This document shows, piece by piece, positions 1 to 12,319 of a stretch of DNA of 64,000 bases; positions within the stretch are counted from its first letter, which is position 1, and the number at the start of each line of letters is the position of its first letter. The position numbers and the translations under genes were made by a program. Under the pieces are notes generated by a model that worked only from the letters and a program-made list of their open reading frames with translations, ran no database searches and was not told the origin of the DNA. Origin of the DNA: Gymnogyps californianus (Eukaryota > Chordata > Aves > Accipitriformes > Cathartidae); assembly GCF_018139145.2 (NCBI RefSeq), contig NC_059475.1, positions 19,782,937-19,846,936 on the forward strand, written 5' to 3'.

Positions 1-978
1 AACTGATAGTGCTTGGCCTGTGGCCGGATAAACCCCCTAATGTTTAGTCAGGAAAGTTGTCAGCAGAGTTAAGTATGGCCTTCTTGCTGGCCAAAGATGC
101 AGGTTAAAAAGATGCAGAAGAGGCAGAGGAACATGTGATAGAGGCTTCTCTTATTTCTGTGACACCCATGTGGCCTCTATCACTGGCAGTAGCTTGCCAT
201 CTTCTGGTCTTCTTACATGAGGCAGCAAGCAGCTTTGTTTCCATTGTGCAATCAGAAATGCAGACACAAGGAGACACTGTCTCTACACTGAGACGATACT
301 GTGAGCTAACCAAGAACATGAATTTACAGCATACTAACTATTCCACACCAGTTTCCTATGCAGATTTTTTGGGTACAAGTAGTATTCTGTCCTTACTTTC
401 TGTCAAATAGGTATGAGGTACGTCATTCCACGTTCAAAATGTCCATGCAAGAGAATAATGCCAAGAAACTAGTGGTGAAGAAAATTCATATGCAGGGTTA
501 CTTAGCAGTAACTTTTCCTTGAAAATAAGCTCTTTTTAAATTTCATTTTTAGAAGATGAACTAAGCCCCTTCTATAGAAGAACTTTTCTGATCACATAAT
601 AGTGGCTTATAATTAAGAATTGCACTGATTAGCCGTGGAGGACACAATTAGGTACAGCCTAGGGATGACTTCAGTTCCTGTGCTTTGGCATATAGGAATC
701 AGACTGTAGAAATATTGAAGCACTGCCTTCATGTGCCTTTATAGATTTGTCAATTGATGAACGTTAATTAATTCATTGCTTTAAAAAAAAAAGCCTAAAA
801 ATGCAAACATGGCAAATTATAAAGTGGCTGAGGAAATTAATTGTCAACAAGAAGATATTTTTGATACAGTGTTCAACATCTAAACATGGTAAAACTGCTT
901 TTTCAGAAATTTCTGCAATGTAATTTCATAACTGCCTTTTAGAAAAGTTAATTCCATATCTATGTTTTTAATTTGTAG
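1..978 (+). other. CHID1 intron (3' part), no exon seen
   Basis: This is AT-rich non-coding sequence ending in a normal acceptor (…tttgtag at 972-978). The preceding CHID1 exon, which should encode the conserved GLNFYGMDY-type motif, is not in this stretch, so it lies left of the window. Open frames here (for example 135-410) resemble no family I know. A short poly-A run lies at about 783-792. I see no repeat that I can name. Confidence 0.6.
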
Positions 979-1059
979 GTACATTGAAACCTTGAAGGAG
1001 CACAAACCAAAAATTGTCTGGGATGAACAAATTGCTGAACACTACTTTGAATACAAAAA
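979..1059 (+). CDS. CHID1: CHID1 coding exon, third from last (partial CDS)
   Basis: This 81-base exon starts with the last base of a split arginine codon and then reads [20 protein letters not shown] followed by HYFEYK. It ends with two bases of a lysine codon that is completed in the next exon. It matches the human CHID1 segment YIQTLKDHRPRMVWDSQASE at most positions. The acceptor is ttgtag at 973-978 and the donor is gtgagt from 1060. In glycosyl-hydrolase-18 folds this region belongs to the late strands of the barrel, where the conserved tryptophan of the VWD motif lines the core; that structural role is inferred from the family. The open frame continues past 1059 only as intron read-through. 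Confidence 0.93.
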
Positions 1060-4000
1060 GTGAGTTACATTTATTAACTTACCATTCTGCAAATATTTTT
1101 GGGCATGGCCCAGTACACAATGAATTACCAGTTAACTATAGTATGCAACTGAATTCAGCAAATGGAAATTCTGCTGTTTGTGATCTGTATGTCAACACTG
1201 AACTGCAGCACAAAAGAGTGCTCCAGGTGAGAGAAGTAAATCAGAGAAGGATTAATGAAATAACATAAGCTAAAACAATCTCTAGAAGAGAAGTCTTATG
1301 AGTCATATCTTTAGAAGTTATCCATCAAAGTTATCTGCTGAGTGTCAGTTAATCAGAGGCTCTGAGAATTGGTACTGTGAGCTGTTGGGTGATTACCAAT
1401 AACTTGGCCAAAAATAGTTCTGAGAAAAATCTGTGGTACAAGAGCCGGGTTTTACAAGTCCTAGTGATAAGATTGGTCAAGCAACAGACTTCCACTAAAT
1501 GGAATGGACTGTAGAGGAATGTAATGAGAATAATATCAAGTGACTTCCAGATAAAGTTTTTAAAAGGACTGAGAGCATGAAGAGAAAGAGTAATAACTTT
1601 CTTTGTCTTCCCTTTTTCATTGTGAAATGACAAGAGGATTCCTGATGCTAGGAGAAATCCATTTAAAACAGATTTTAAAAAAAACCCCAGCAACATCTTA
1701 TTAAGCCTCAGTGATAATTTGCTATTTTTGTATGAAAATATACAAAAATATGGTAAAATTATACAACAAAATCCTACTACTTCTACAAAACTGTGTCTTG
1801 TATATTACTCAATGCATTGGTAATGTGAAGACACACCACTGAAAACAAGAGTAAAACATATTTTAGAGTGCTTTAAGAAAAAAAAAATCAGAACTACTTT
1901 GTTATTTCCAAAATACCTTCTTGATTTAAATATTTTTAAATGTAAAAAAAACCCCAAACTAAAAATGTCCTACTTTTATATTTTTAGTTTAATTTTCAAT
2001 GTTTCTCTCAGCCTGTAATTTTCTCCTGACTTCTCAGCAACATGTATTTCTTATCAGAAAAAAAAATATTTACCTGCTAGTCAGCAGTGTTTTAATTTAT
2101 TTTCTGTGTTCGTATGAAAGGACTGGAATCTGTGTTCCTTCATATTTAATTCTTTGGTATCCTGTTGCAAAATTACTTTGTGCCAAACAATTACAAGGTT
2201 TTTCATGTTAACTAAAGAGGAATAAATCAGAAGCTTTGTTTTACTGATCTTGAATGCACAATCCAATTGGAGACACAATCACCACTGGATGAAAACTTGT
2301 TCTCAAAAGAGTAAATCTGAAGGCTCTGTTTGAATGGCATGCTTCTGGGATTCATTTCTGAAACACATTTCCTAAGCATCTCCTTGCAAACTGAACGTGT
2401 GGGAAAGGGATAGCTTGTCAGTACTACTACATCATTTGCCTTTGAAAGCCAATCTTTGGAGATTCTTGTTTGTGGGCTTCCTGGAGGAATTTTTGATGCA
2501 TAAAGCACACTGGATCTGAAAATCACTCTAAACTTCACTTGCTGCACTGTGCTTGGCAGACAGCCATGTTCACTGTGTCTGCAGTGGTTCAGCCAGCTGC
2601 AGGGGAGGGTTATTCAAGGGAACTGTCTTTCAGTTACCGCTTTGGTTTGCAAAGGTTCAGTTACATTGGATGGGGATGGCAGCCAGGCCTGAAATATGCT
2701 TCACTAGTAAAGCATTTCACCTGGAAATCTTGCATGTCTGCAGTTGCTAAGAAATCAAATCATGAATCTTTAAGCAAAGCACAGCTAATGATTTTCATGT
2801 AGCAGGCAGAGATTAACTATTACAAATAGTTACAGAAATCTGTTGTCTCTGAGTGCTTGTTGCAGTGCACTTTACAGGTAAGTATACATTTACATAAGTT
2901 GGGAGATTTTAGGAGCAATTCCTACTTGGTCTGTCCATGTACTCTGCATTTCCTCCTAGCCTAACTGGTAAAGTGGTACTGTGAGACCACTTTTAACTCA
3001 TCCTGCTCATTATTAGGGGTTTAAAATGCAGCCTTGGTATCTGTGCCCAGGGTAGTTTGCCCTGTCTGTATGTTTTATACTGCTAGCATTTAATTTAACC
3101 TGAAAGATAGTAGTTTGGGGAATTGGGGAAGATCTTTCACAATTTGCATCTGACAATCAAATGTCTTCATCTTTTTCAGATGCGCATTTAGTAGGCGCAA
3201 CTTTTATAATCCAGTTGCAACAAGATATCTCAGTGTGTTTACTTACTAGTATCAAACCATCTCTGTTGTGAGATCTCTTCTTGGATCCTCTATTTTCACT
3301 GTCAGCCTTTTCACCTCTTTTAAGAGTTGTCCTCCTTAAAGGCCACTAGTATGGAGTAAATAAGTATTGTCTGACTCTGCCTGTATTGTATTTTGTTGTA
3401 ACGAGTTCTTGGACAAAGTGTTATGCCCAAAGATGTTTGGGACTTTCATCTTAATCATGAAAGTTACCTGATTTCTTCCCAAACTTTGTGTTTGTTATTA
3501 GGAAACTGTGCTCTGTTCTTTAGATGTTTTGAAAGGCCTTATCCTGAAGCCTTTTAAGGAATCCTTTAGATAACCAGGGATTTTTGTTGTTGTGGTTGTG
3601 GCATGATGCAATTGCTATGCAAAGACTCCTCTAGCAGGTCTTTGACTCTATACAGTCATGTTTTGAACTTTCTCAGTTTCCAGCTGCTAGCGTTGTCAAA
3701 GTCCATGTAAGTAGGATGATTTTGTCAGGAGGACCTTTCTGACAAATATTCCTGTAACTGATACCTGCAGGACAGTGACATGGTTGCATACTTGACTTTT
3801 AGATATGTTGTGTACCTTCTCTTAACAGCTTTTCTTTCCCCACCGCTTTGGATTTATGTGCTGTGATATGTTTGTATCTACAGTAGAAAAGGGGCAGGAG
3901 TAGAAGTTCTTATCTGCAGTAGAAAAGGAAGAGAAGTAGAGAAGATTTTGGCCCTACCCTGCCCTCAGTAGATAGAGTAGCCAGAGTGCAAGTTCAGAAT

Positions 4001-4345
4001 GAATGGAAGTTGATGGCAAAAGTGTCTGATTTCAGAGACAGAGTGCCTCAGCTTCCAGAGTGGAATGAACATTGGGTAAGAAATCTCAAAGATATGAGCT
4101 ACTAAATGGCAAGTAGTCTCTGTCTTTGATATGGGCGTGTTAATGCTCATGTGCTGAACATACTAGCATATCTTATTTTTAATAGCAATAACTTCTCCAA
4201 AATGAAATCAGCAGTTTTCTTCAGCACTGTCTTTGTTTTCTTTTAATGGGAAGGAATAAAACTGGTTTTGAATTCTAATCTCAGCTAAAAATCCTATGGG
4301 AATCTGTCAAAGCTATTGTGACTATTTGGTTTTCCCGTTTTGCAG
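1060..4345 (+). other. CHID1 intron
   Basis: This 3286-base intron runs from a gtgagt donor to a cag acceptor preceded by a pyrimidine stretch (about 4326-4342). It is AT-rich with several short A runs. It holds one imperfect tandem repeat at 3875-3944 (listed separately). I recognised no other exon or mobile element. Confidence 0.85.
3875..3944. repeat. imperfect two-copy tandem repeat
   Basis: Two adjacent copies of about 35 bases share the core tatctRcagtagaaaagg (3875 on and 3911 on) and then drift apart. The pair lies inside the CHID1 intron and looks like an old local duplication. Confidence 0.6.
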
Positions 4346-4388
4346 AAATAAAGGAGGAAAACATGCTGTCTTCTACCCAACACTGAAG
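4346..4388 (+). CDS. CHID1: CHID1 coding exon, second from last
   Basis: This is a 43-base micro-exon. Its first base completes the lysine codon split across the intron; it then reads NKGGKHAVFYPTLK in frame. Human CHID1 has SRSGRHVVFYPTLK here, so the length is identical and the VFYPTLK core is conserved. The acceptor is tgcag (4341-4345) and the donor is gtaggt from 4389. It is too short to be detected as an open frame and was found only by protein similarity and by joining the reading frame across both introns. Confidence 0.93.
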
Positions 4389-6490
4389 GTAGGTGCCACT
4401 TTTTCACGTCAGGGGGCTGTAAGAGGAAAGAGATGTTTACTTGACTTGTTGCGTTATTGAGACACTTCAGAAAATGTTGAACTGGGTTTAGGCTTTTGTG
4501 AAAGAAGTTTACCCTCAGGTAGTTGTTATGATTCAAAGCTTCAGCTGCCTGTACAAGAAGATTGTTTTTTCTATCTCATGCATAATGGGGGTTTGGGATC
4601 TTTGAAGATTAGCCATGTCTAGAGATAAGACACACCAGGGCAAACCAGTGCTCTGAGAGGATCTGTTCCGAGTGCACAGTTCATGTGCTAACAGACATGC
4701 TCATTGTCAGACAAGAGACCGAAGAAATTTTCCTTCTGATCATGTTCGCTGGAAGCTTGGGGCACTTTTGCCTTCCTCAGTAGCAGGGTTCTGATTCTCC
4801 CTGGCAGCCTGCATCATCCTGTTTTCTTCAGTTCTGTTTCTGTGGAACATATTTTAGTGTTTTGAAAAGTTAAGCTTTTGGCCTTACTAAAGTCCTTTGG
4901 CAGGACATACAATTTGTCTACACAATAGTCTGCAATATACCAGAGGACAGGATAAAATGGTTACTTGCAGCCTTAGTTCCTAGGAAGCTATCTTTAGATT
5001 TTCTCAAATTAAGCTAAAGGCAGTATGTTAAGCCTCTGCTGGCTTTTAATATTGGAAGGGAATTGCTTCTGTAGTGAAAGTATATCGTATTTACAGAGAA
5101 CAGAGACATTTTGTATGGTTAAACTAGTGTGAAATGATCCAAGGCTCTGTTTTTGTGAACAGGATTGTTATCCTAAGCTCCATTAGTACAAGGATATTTC
5201 CCTTCATTAATCTAATACTGGTGGAAGTACTAGCACATATGGGATATTAATTACCACGTCTATGTTCTTGCTAGTAGTACCTGTCTTAGAGTGTTAGAAA
5301 GTTTCATTGCGAACCTGTCAGAGAAAAGATAGATCGTGCTGCATGTTGTTATGCTATGTTCTCTTTGGCTTTGTGGAAGGATTTCACCCTGCTATTGTCA
5401 GTACTAACCAGGTTAAGAACACTCATTCCCATACATTTCTTTCCTTACTTCTTCCCTAAAAGATACTCAACTGTGGTGGTTGGTGAATTTATGGAAACAG
5501 GTTTTCCTTCCAATTTCAACAAGCTTGTAATGAAATATTTTGAGATTTGTATGCTGGGGTGTATCAAAGAGTTGTTCACTTAATGGTGATCAAGATGGTC
5601 AGGGAACACTTAATTTTATTACCCCATGACAAGTGTGTTTCTTCCCCTTTTTAATGTTATAATCACTGGCAGGCTGCTCAAAATTGGTTTGTTCATGACT
5701 AGTTAGAAGCAATCACGAACACGAGGCGCAGTGGATCTGTTAATGATGCCTTGATACTTTGTTCTGTTTTCTATGGAAAGGAGTTTTAAACACATCCCTG
5801 GTGTAAGCAGTTTAAAAATTGCAGTGCTACACTTCAAAGTAAGAAAACCTGAAAGTAAAAGATTGAAAAATAATTATTTTTATTGTCTGAACTGAAAGAA
5901 GTGTGGAACATGAATTGTGGCATTGCTTCCCTTGTAAACCAATGGCTAAACTAACTCTAAATCAATGGCTGGAGCTCAAATAGGGAAACTTTTAAATATT
6001 AGTCTCCCAGAATCTCTTTATAATAGAATTGTGATAACGAAAATTGTGACTCTATCCTGGGAGAAGGCAAGGGTAGGTAAGAGATCTTGATGGTATTTGA
6101 CAAGTTGTTCTAATTGTCTTCAGTGATAAAGTTTTATTTGACCCCTGAGACATTTCTGGGAAGAGTTAGAATTTCTGTACATTGTGAAATGATAGCCTAA
6201 ATTAGAATAGTCCTTTGCATAGTTCATAAATCTGATTGATTTCTGTGGCATTTTGTCTATCTAGCTGGTTATCTTTTATTAGGTCATTGAATTAACTGGT
6301 GCAATTAACTGTCTCTTACTGAATGATTGCTTGCTAACCAGAGAGTATTTGAAATACAGACTAGGTTTTTCAGTATCTGGTTCAAGGATAGATATTTTTA
6401 AAATGTCTGATAATGGCATGAAGAGATGGCAGCATGAAGTGTCTAATGTCTCTGACTAAAAGGTAATTGCTTCATGTGTCTTTGTCTTAG
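4389..6490 (+). other. CHID1 last intron
   Basis: This 2102-base intron starts gtaggt and ends ttgtcttag. It is plain AT-rich sequence. The open frame at 5356-5583 looks like chance: it has no splice context or family resemblance. I see no repeat I can name. Confidence 0.8.
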
Positions 6491-6589
<99 letters not shown>

Positions 6590-6727
6590 AATAAGAGATG
6601 ATCTGGGAAAGACTTTGTTTGCTCCACTGAGACTCCACCTTCAATTAATTTGGGTATCCTGGAGAGGTGATTTTTAAAACATTTTTTGTAATTTATATCA
6701 TATCTGTATTAACCTTGCATTTTTCCC

Positions 6728-6733
6728 AATAAA
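6728..6733 (+). promoter_or_regulatory. CHID1: CHID1 polyadenylation signal AATAAA
   Basis: A canonical AATAAA lies 139 bases after the CHID1 stop codon on the same strand and is the first such hexamer downstream. It implies a short 3' untranslated region of about 150-170 bases (6590 to roughly 6755). The cleavage site itself cannot be seen. Confidence 0.7.
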
Positions 6734-6755
6734 GAACCTTTTCTGATTTGCCACA

Positions 6756-9700
6756 CAGGCGTGATTGTTGGTATCTGATAAAATTCAGAGGGAAAAAAAG
6801 CCCAGAAATTTCTTTTAAAGCTCCTGAATTCAGAGTCATTGAAAATAGACCAACATAGCTGGGATGGCATCAGAGTTGAAAATACTTTTCTGAAATGTTT
6901 TCTACAAGAAATAAAATGGACAAGTTGATGCCATCTGATCAAAGTTTAAGATGGAGATCTCTCAAACAATTGCTGGTAATAACCAAAGTAAGTGAACAAA
7001 TAAATCCATCAGATTATGTCCAGTGAATTTAATATCTGCTGGACCCTCTTCATCTTGCTGTCTTCTGATAAGGTAAGTCAACGTAAAATGTTGGGGGGGA
7101 GACCAATTAGATATCTTTCCCTCAAGCTGGTAGAATATCAAGCACTGACAAGCTAAGCTGTTAGCTCTGGTTTTTTCATGTTAGTAAATTCCTTAAAGAG
7201 TTCAAAGTCACAGTAATTTCAATTTATGACTTGTTTCTAAATTGGTTTTGTTGCAAGAGATGCTCTGTGATTTCTCTCTTCTGCTTAGCCTGCTTAGATG
7301 TCTCAGTTTACAGTATTTAGCACCAGTGCATGATGCATTAGAGGTTAGTTTGTGGGAACTGTAATGTTTAGCACCAAAGGCTGTGATGGTAATGATGGAT
7401 TACATGGATAGCCCCAATAGACAGAGCCCCAGAGCAGCTCTGACAACCCCTTGACTTAAGCAGGTGCTGTGAATGTGATCAGCATCTTTGTGCATGAAGC
7501 TGTCATTCTTTAGCTGTACACGTTGGTGCTTTCGTCTCCATAATACAGAATTTTTATGAACCCAAAAGCTGTAACAACGCATCGGTTTAAAAATAAAGCC
7601 AAAAAATTATATCCCTGCTTTTTGGTTTACAATATTTGTGTTTGTAGAAATACACAGGCTTCAAGGCAGTTTCTTCTAAGGAACTAAGAGGTGCTGCGAA
7701 TTTGATGAGGGTGTCATTGGTCACGAGCAGAGACTCAGGCAATAGCTCTGTACTCCCACTGGTGGTGTTCTTGCAACTTACAGTTGTCAGAAAGATAACT
7801 GCACTCCTCTGTTTCCATCCACCCTTCCCAGTAATTAATCTCAGTGGGGAATTTATCTGCCCCTGCTGTTTTCAGCAGAATAAATCCCACTGTAATCCAC
7901 CATTGATTAAAGAACTATTGATCTTCACCTCTCTGATTTAGTTCTGGCATCTCTCGACTTCTCACATTGCAAGTATCCAGCAGGGTTTACTAATCAGGCT
8001 TCTTTCTTCCATACCATTAGTAGTAAGATAATTTGCTACGTGAATCCTTGTGTTCAATTAACTTGAACTTTTTTGTTCATTCAAAAGCAATTTAAAGTCA
8101 CTCTGGCAATGGTATCTAGAATAGCACAAGAATTAAATTCTATTACACTGGTTGTTTCTACTTTCAGTGGCACTACTGAACCAGAATGTCTCAGAAGAAA
8201 ATAGTCTGTAAGAAATGGAAGGTGTTGTGATCTGAAATGGCATCCATTTTTATATGAGCTAGTAGGTAGCTTTCAAAACTGGGTGTGGGGAAGAAAAGAA
8301 TATTTCATTTTAGCTTGTTTCCCCTCTAGAAAAGATACATGTAATTTATCACATTTTTCATAATTTTTTATGCTCCGTGATGATTCTGTATGAAGTTCAA
8401 GATTCCCGTTTATCTGTGAGTACAGCTATGTTAAAGTGTCTTTTCCATCCTTAGAGATAGAATGAATACCTCTGTGTGTCAAAAAGATCAAAGTAACCCT
8501 TGCTGTATCATGAAAAAAAAATACCAGATGAGAAGTACATTGTGATTTTGAGCCATCCATATTATATAGGTGCTTGAGGCCAAGGATGTTGCCTTTTGTC
8601 TCTAAAAGTAAAACATGTTTGTTGCTTTAGAAATAATATTCCAAAAGAAACAAAGTTGGCATAATTCTTTATTGTGAAGTTCTCTGTCAAAAAAAAAAAA
8701 GTGAGCACAAGAAGGCATGTGAGCTCCAAAATGAATGAAGATCAGCTTCTGATGGATTGGTCTTGTGTTTGCTTAATTTTTCAGTGTGTCGGACTGTCAG
8801 GTTGTCTTTTATTAGATATCAGAGAATCCGCAAAGCAGTGTGCCATCAGCGAGCCACCATGAAAACACATTTCTTCTGAAATCTGCACCTCACCACATGT
8901 ATGAAAACATGACACAGGAGAGAGATGCTGGTGTGAAAGTGGGTTCTGCGGAGCATCTGTTTTTATGACTTTCCCTTAGACAAGTGGGGAAAAGTGAGTG
9001 AAGGGCAGAAGGTGGGTCAGAGTGCTGGAGTGGCACTGCTGTAAGGACCATGGCAGGTGACTTTCATTCCCTCATTTCAAAAAGAACAGAAAGCATTGTT
9101 TTACAATGCCAAGAAAAGTTTTTCTGTAAAGAGAAAAAAAAAAAGTACATGTGTTTGTTCTTCCATAGAAGCAAGTACTCCTTAAATGAGGTATTTGCAG
9201 GGCAAGGCCAAAGATATTGGACTTAAAGAATTGAGGGTATGACTGGGGAGAAATATCTAGTGTTCCTATTAAAACAGCTTAGTATAGCAAGTGGTGAAAC
9301 AGAAGTGTGTTTATTTCAACAGAATATTTCATCATTCAGTTTTCTAAGACACATTTAAGAAAAAAAAAGCTGTGCTTTATAGTCTAGTTCTGTTGCAAGA
9401 AAAATTTCTGTGTATTAGGGTAAGATCTCAGGTGCTATGAATGTAAAGGTATCTTTTAGCTACCTGATGCCAAGTGGAGCTTTCTTCCAACTGACCTTTG
9501 CTCTTGTGTTTCCCTGTGTCTTACTTTTTTGGTTTAGACTCACGCAGGGTTAAGATAAATACATTTTTCTGCACAATTTTTATTGCATTCACTGAGAAAA
9601 AGAAATAGCAGCTGATTCTGTTGCAGCTGGCCTTTGATATGACGCTAGTAGTTTTATCATCAATTATCATCACACACATCATTTTAATAGTTAGCAAAGG

Positions 9701-11729
9701 GGTTTTTTATATCTGTATACAACTGTCTTATTGAGACAGAAAAGAGGACTTACCTGACTACTTGCAGGATCACATGGACCATACTCCTGGGATAACAGCA
9801 TCCCATCTTATCTCAGGAAAGGTATCTCTTGTAGTAAGTGTATCTGTCTTGAAAACCCGAGCTGCCGTAGAGCCTTTGTAATCAGAAACAGTTTTAACAG
9901 AGAATTGTGGAAAAGAAATTGTTTAGCTTGTCTCATTGTGAGATGCTACTTCTTAAAGGAAAATTGTTTAGGTACCTTGTTTTACAGTTCCTTTTTGTTA
10001 TCATATGTAGGTGTCAAACTCCAGAATTAACTGTAGCTTCCAGGTAAGAAAGTTGGGAGTGATAGAGAAGAGGTAAGGTAGACCAAAGGATGACAATAGG
10101 AAAACAGCTTCTTTAACCACTTCTTAGTTATAAAGACTTGTTGAGCGAGTTGTAACAATTTAGTGTTGTTTATGGGCTTGGGTGAAAATATAAAATACTT
10201 TTTCTGTTTCTACTATGAGCTACTAGTGGTAATTATTTTTAAGAGTGGGGGTGGTGTTTTGTGCATACTTCTCTGTGGAGACTGCAAAGTTAATGGGTGT
10301 TCACAGGAACTGTAATTACAGTCTTTCCTGAATGTGGGACGTGTCTTTTGAAGTTTACTGTTTTTATTAATACACAGCACAGCTGTTTGACTTCAGTTAA
10401 ACAAATGGCAGATGGATTCTACCTCTGCAGCTTGAAGAGGTTGTATGTAGCTATTTCCTGAAAATCCCATTCCTTCAGTGATCTCTTTTTTATGCAGTAA
10501 GTGCAAATTAACTAAGCCTGAATTGGTGTTTTGTAGTCTACCAGGCAATCACTTTGATACTCTGTGTTGGGGAAAAATATATCTTCTCTTTAGAAAAAAA
10601 AAAATCTTTGATATGAAAAATAACTGGAATAGAATTTGATTAACACTGCTTATTCAAAAAGTTGCAAAAATAAATAACATGACTTATCTTGTTAGCATTT
10701 GAGATTAAAAGCTGAAATAAGCCTTTAAATATATTCTTTTGGAACACGAACATTATAACAAAATGTTATTTTGCAAAAAAATGTGGATGAATGGAATCTA
10801 AGACTCAAAATTGAAAACACATTTTACATTCCTACTTATATCAGTTACCTTTTCTGGATATATTTTAATGTTTATTTGGTTATAATGTAACTTAAAAAAT
10901 TATTTTATAAAAAATACTGTAGAAAAAGCTGTACAGTATTTTCATAGAAACAAAAAAAAATGTTTCTTACAAGCTCTTAATGAAATAAGCTCTTACTCTA
11001 ACTTCCAGCACATTAGAACTAATTCTCCAGTCAACTGCTGAGAGCAAAGCAGAGGGACACTTTTGAGTTGCCTTCATGTTGCACATAGATTATCATATTT
11101 GGATCCATCCAGACAATGTGTAGAGCTTAAATAAGGTAAAATTTAGCAATTGTCTAGTGTGGGAAGGCAAAACAAACTAAGAAGTTACCCCTCTGTGTAT
11201 GAATTCTCAGCTGGCTGCCCAAGTGGGAGTAGAACTTAATCACAGGGCATTACCTTGCCCACCTGTTTTTTCAAAGAAGGGTAATGAAGCTCATGTGAAA
11301 ACGTTCAGTGTAGATAAGCAGCAGATTGACTTTCTAGACACTTCCTAGCTCTCCTAATTTCATTTACTAGAAATGAAATTACCATTTACCAGCCACTAAT
11401 GACATCAGAGATACACGTGGTGGTAGAAGGGCACAGACCCTTCAGTTTCTAGATTGCATGCCATGTATTTTTTGCATAAGTGACTTTCTGTAAGGCTTGC
11501 ACGATTGTTGCATTTTTCTGCAAATCCAGGGACAGTTTTTTGGAGCAGGACTATCTAATGTTCTACCTCTGTCATCTTTCGCTTGAAGTTCCTGCTGTGT
11601 GTATGGCTGCAGCAGGGATTGCCTGAGTGATATACCTCACCTTCCTGAAAGGTCACTGCTCATGGAATAGAAGTCAGAAGATTATGGTGTTTCACCAGTT
11701 TCCTCCAATATGTAGAGTCTGTACATTAT
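6756..11729. other. intergenic, nothing recognised
   Basis: This is AT-rich sequence downstream of CHID1. It contains short A runs (for example about 8689-8700, 9129-9142 and 10595-10604). I see no exon, named repeat or RNA gene. The scattered 60-80-codon open frames lack splice sites or family resemblance. Confidence 0.5.
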
Positions 11730-12319
11730 TGTCCTGGTTTCAGCTGGGACAGAGTTAACGCTCCTCTTAGTAGCTGGTACAGTGCTGTGTTTTGGATTTA
11801 GTGTGAGAATGATGTTGATAACACGCTGATGTTTTAGTTGTTGCTAAGTAGCGCTTATCTTAAGCCAAGGACTTTTCAGTCTCCCATGCTCTGCCAGCAA
11901 GCAGGTGTGCAAGAAGCTGGGAGGGAGCATAGCTGGGGCAGCTGACCTGAACTAGCCAAAGGGGTATTCCATACCATGTAACGTCATGCCCAGTATATAA
12001 ACTGGGGGGAGTTGTCTGGGAGGTGTGGATTGTGGCTCGGGAACTAACTGGGTGTTGGTCAGCGGGTGGTGAGCAATTGCGTTATGCATCACTGGTTCCC
12101 CCCCCCCCTTTTTTTTGTTATATTCCTTTTCATTACTATTATTATTATATTTCATTATTACTATTGTTAGTATTATATTTTACTTTAGTTATTAAACTGT
12201 TCTTATCTCAACCCACGAGTTTTACTTTTTTTTTCCTTTCCTCCTCCTCACCCCACTGGGAGGGGGAGGGGGAAACAGCTGCATGGTGCTTAGTTGCTGA
12301 GTGGGGTTAAACCACGACA
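11730..12319 (+). mobile_element. solo LTR of an avian ERVL-like endogenous retrovirus, copy 1
   Basis: This is a 590-base element that starts TGTCCTGG and ends CACGACA, flanked on both sides by the exact 5-bp direct repeat ATTAT (11725-11729 and 12320-12324). It contains a TATATAA box (11994-12000), a CRE-like ACGTCA (11981-11986), a C11T8 tract and (ATT)n-rich stretch, and ATTAAA at 12191-12196. No internal retroviral genes are next to it, so it is a solo LTR left by recombination between the two LTRs of a provirus. The 5-bp duplication fits ERVL (class III) or some gamma-like avian families; the class is inferred. It is close in sequence to the copies at 59094 and 20832. Open frames inside it are chance. 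Confidence 0.9.
11994..12000 (+). promoter_or_regulatory. LTR TATA box (copy 1)
   Basis: TATATAA lies in the U3-like part of the solo LTR, 13 bases after the LTR's CRE-like motif. The same box is present at the equivalent place in the other two copies (59358 on, and 21155-21162 on the - strand), so it is probably the ancestral proviral promoter. Present activity is unknown. Confidence 0.6.

Noticed and set aside
11952..12310. Open frames of 67-95 codons on both strands inside LTR copy 1, with near-identical partners in copies 2 and 3
   Set aside because: They recur only because the LTR recurs. They lie across promoter and polyadenylation parts of the LTR, and LTRs of this type encode no protein.
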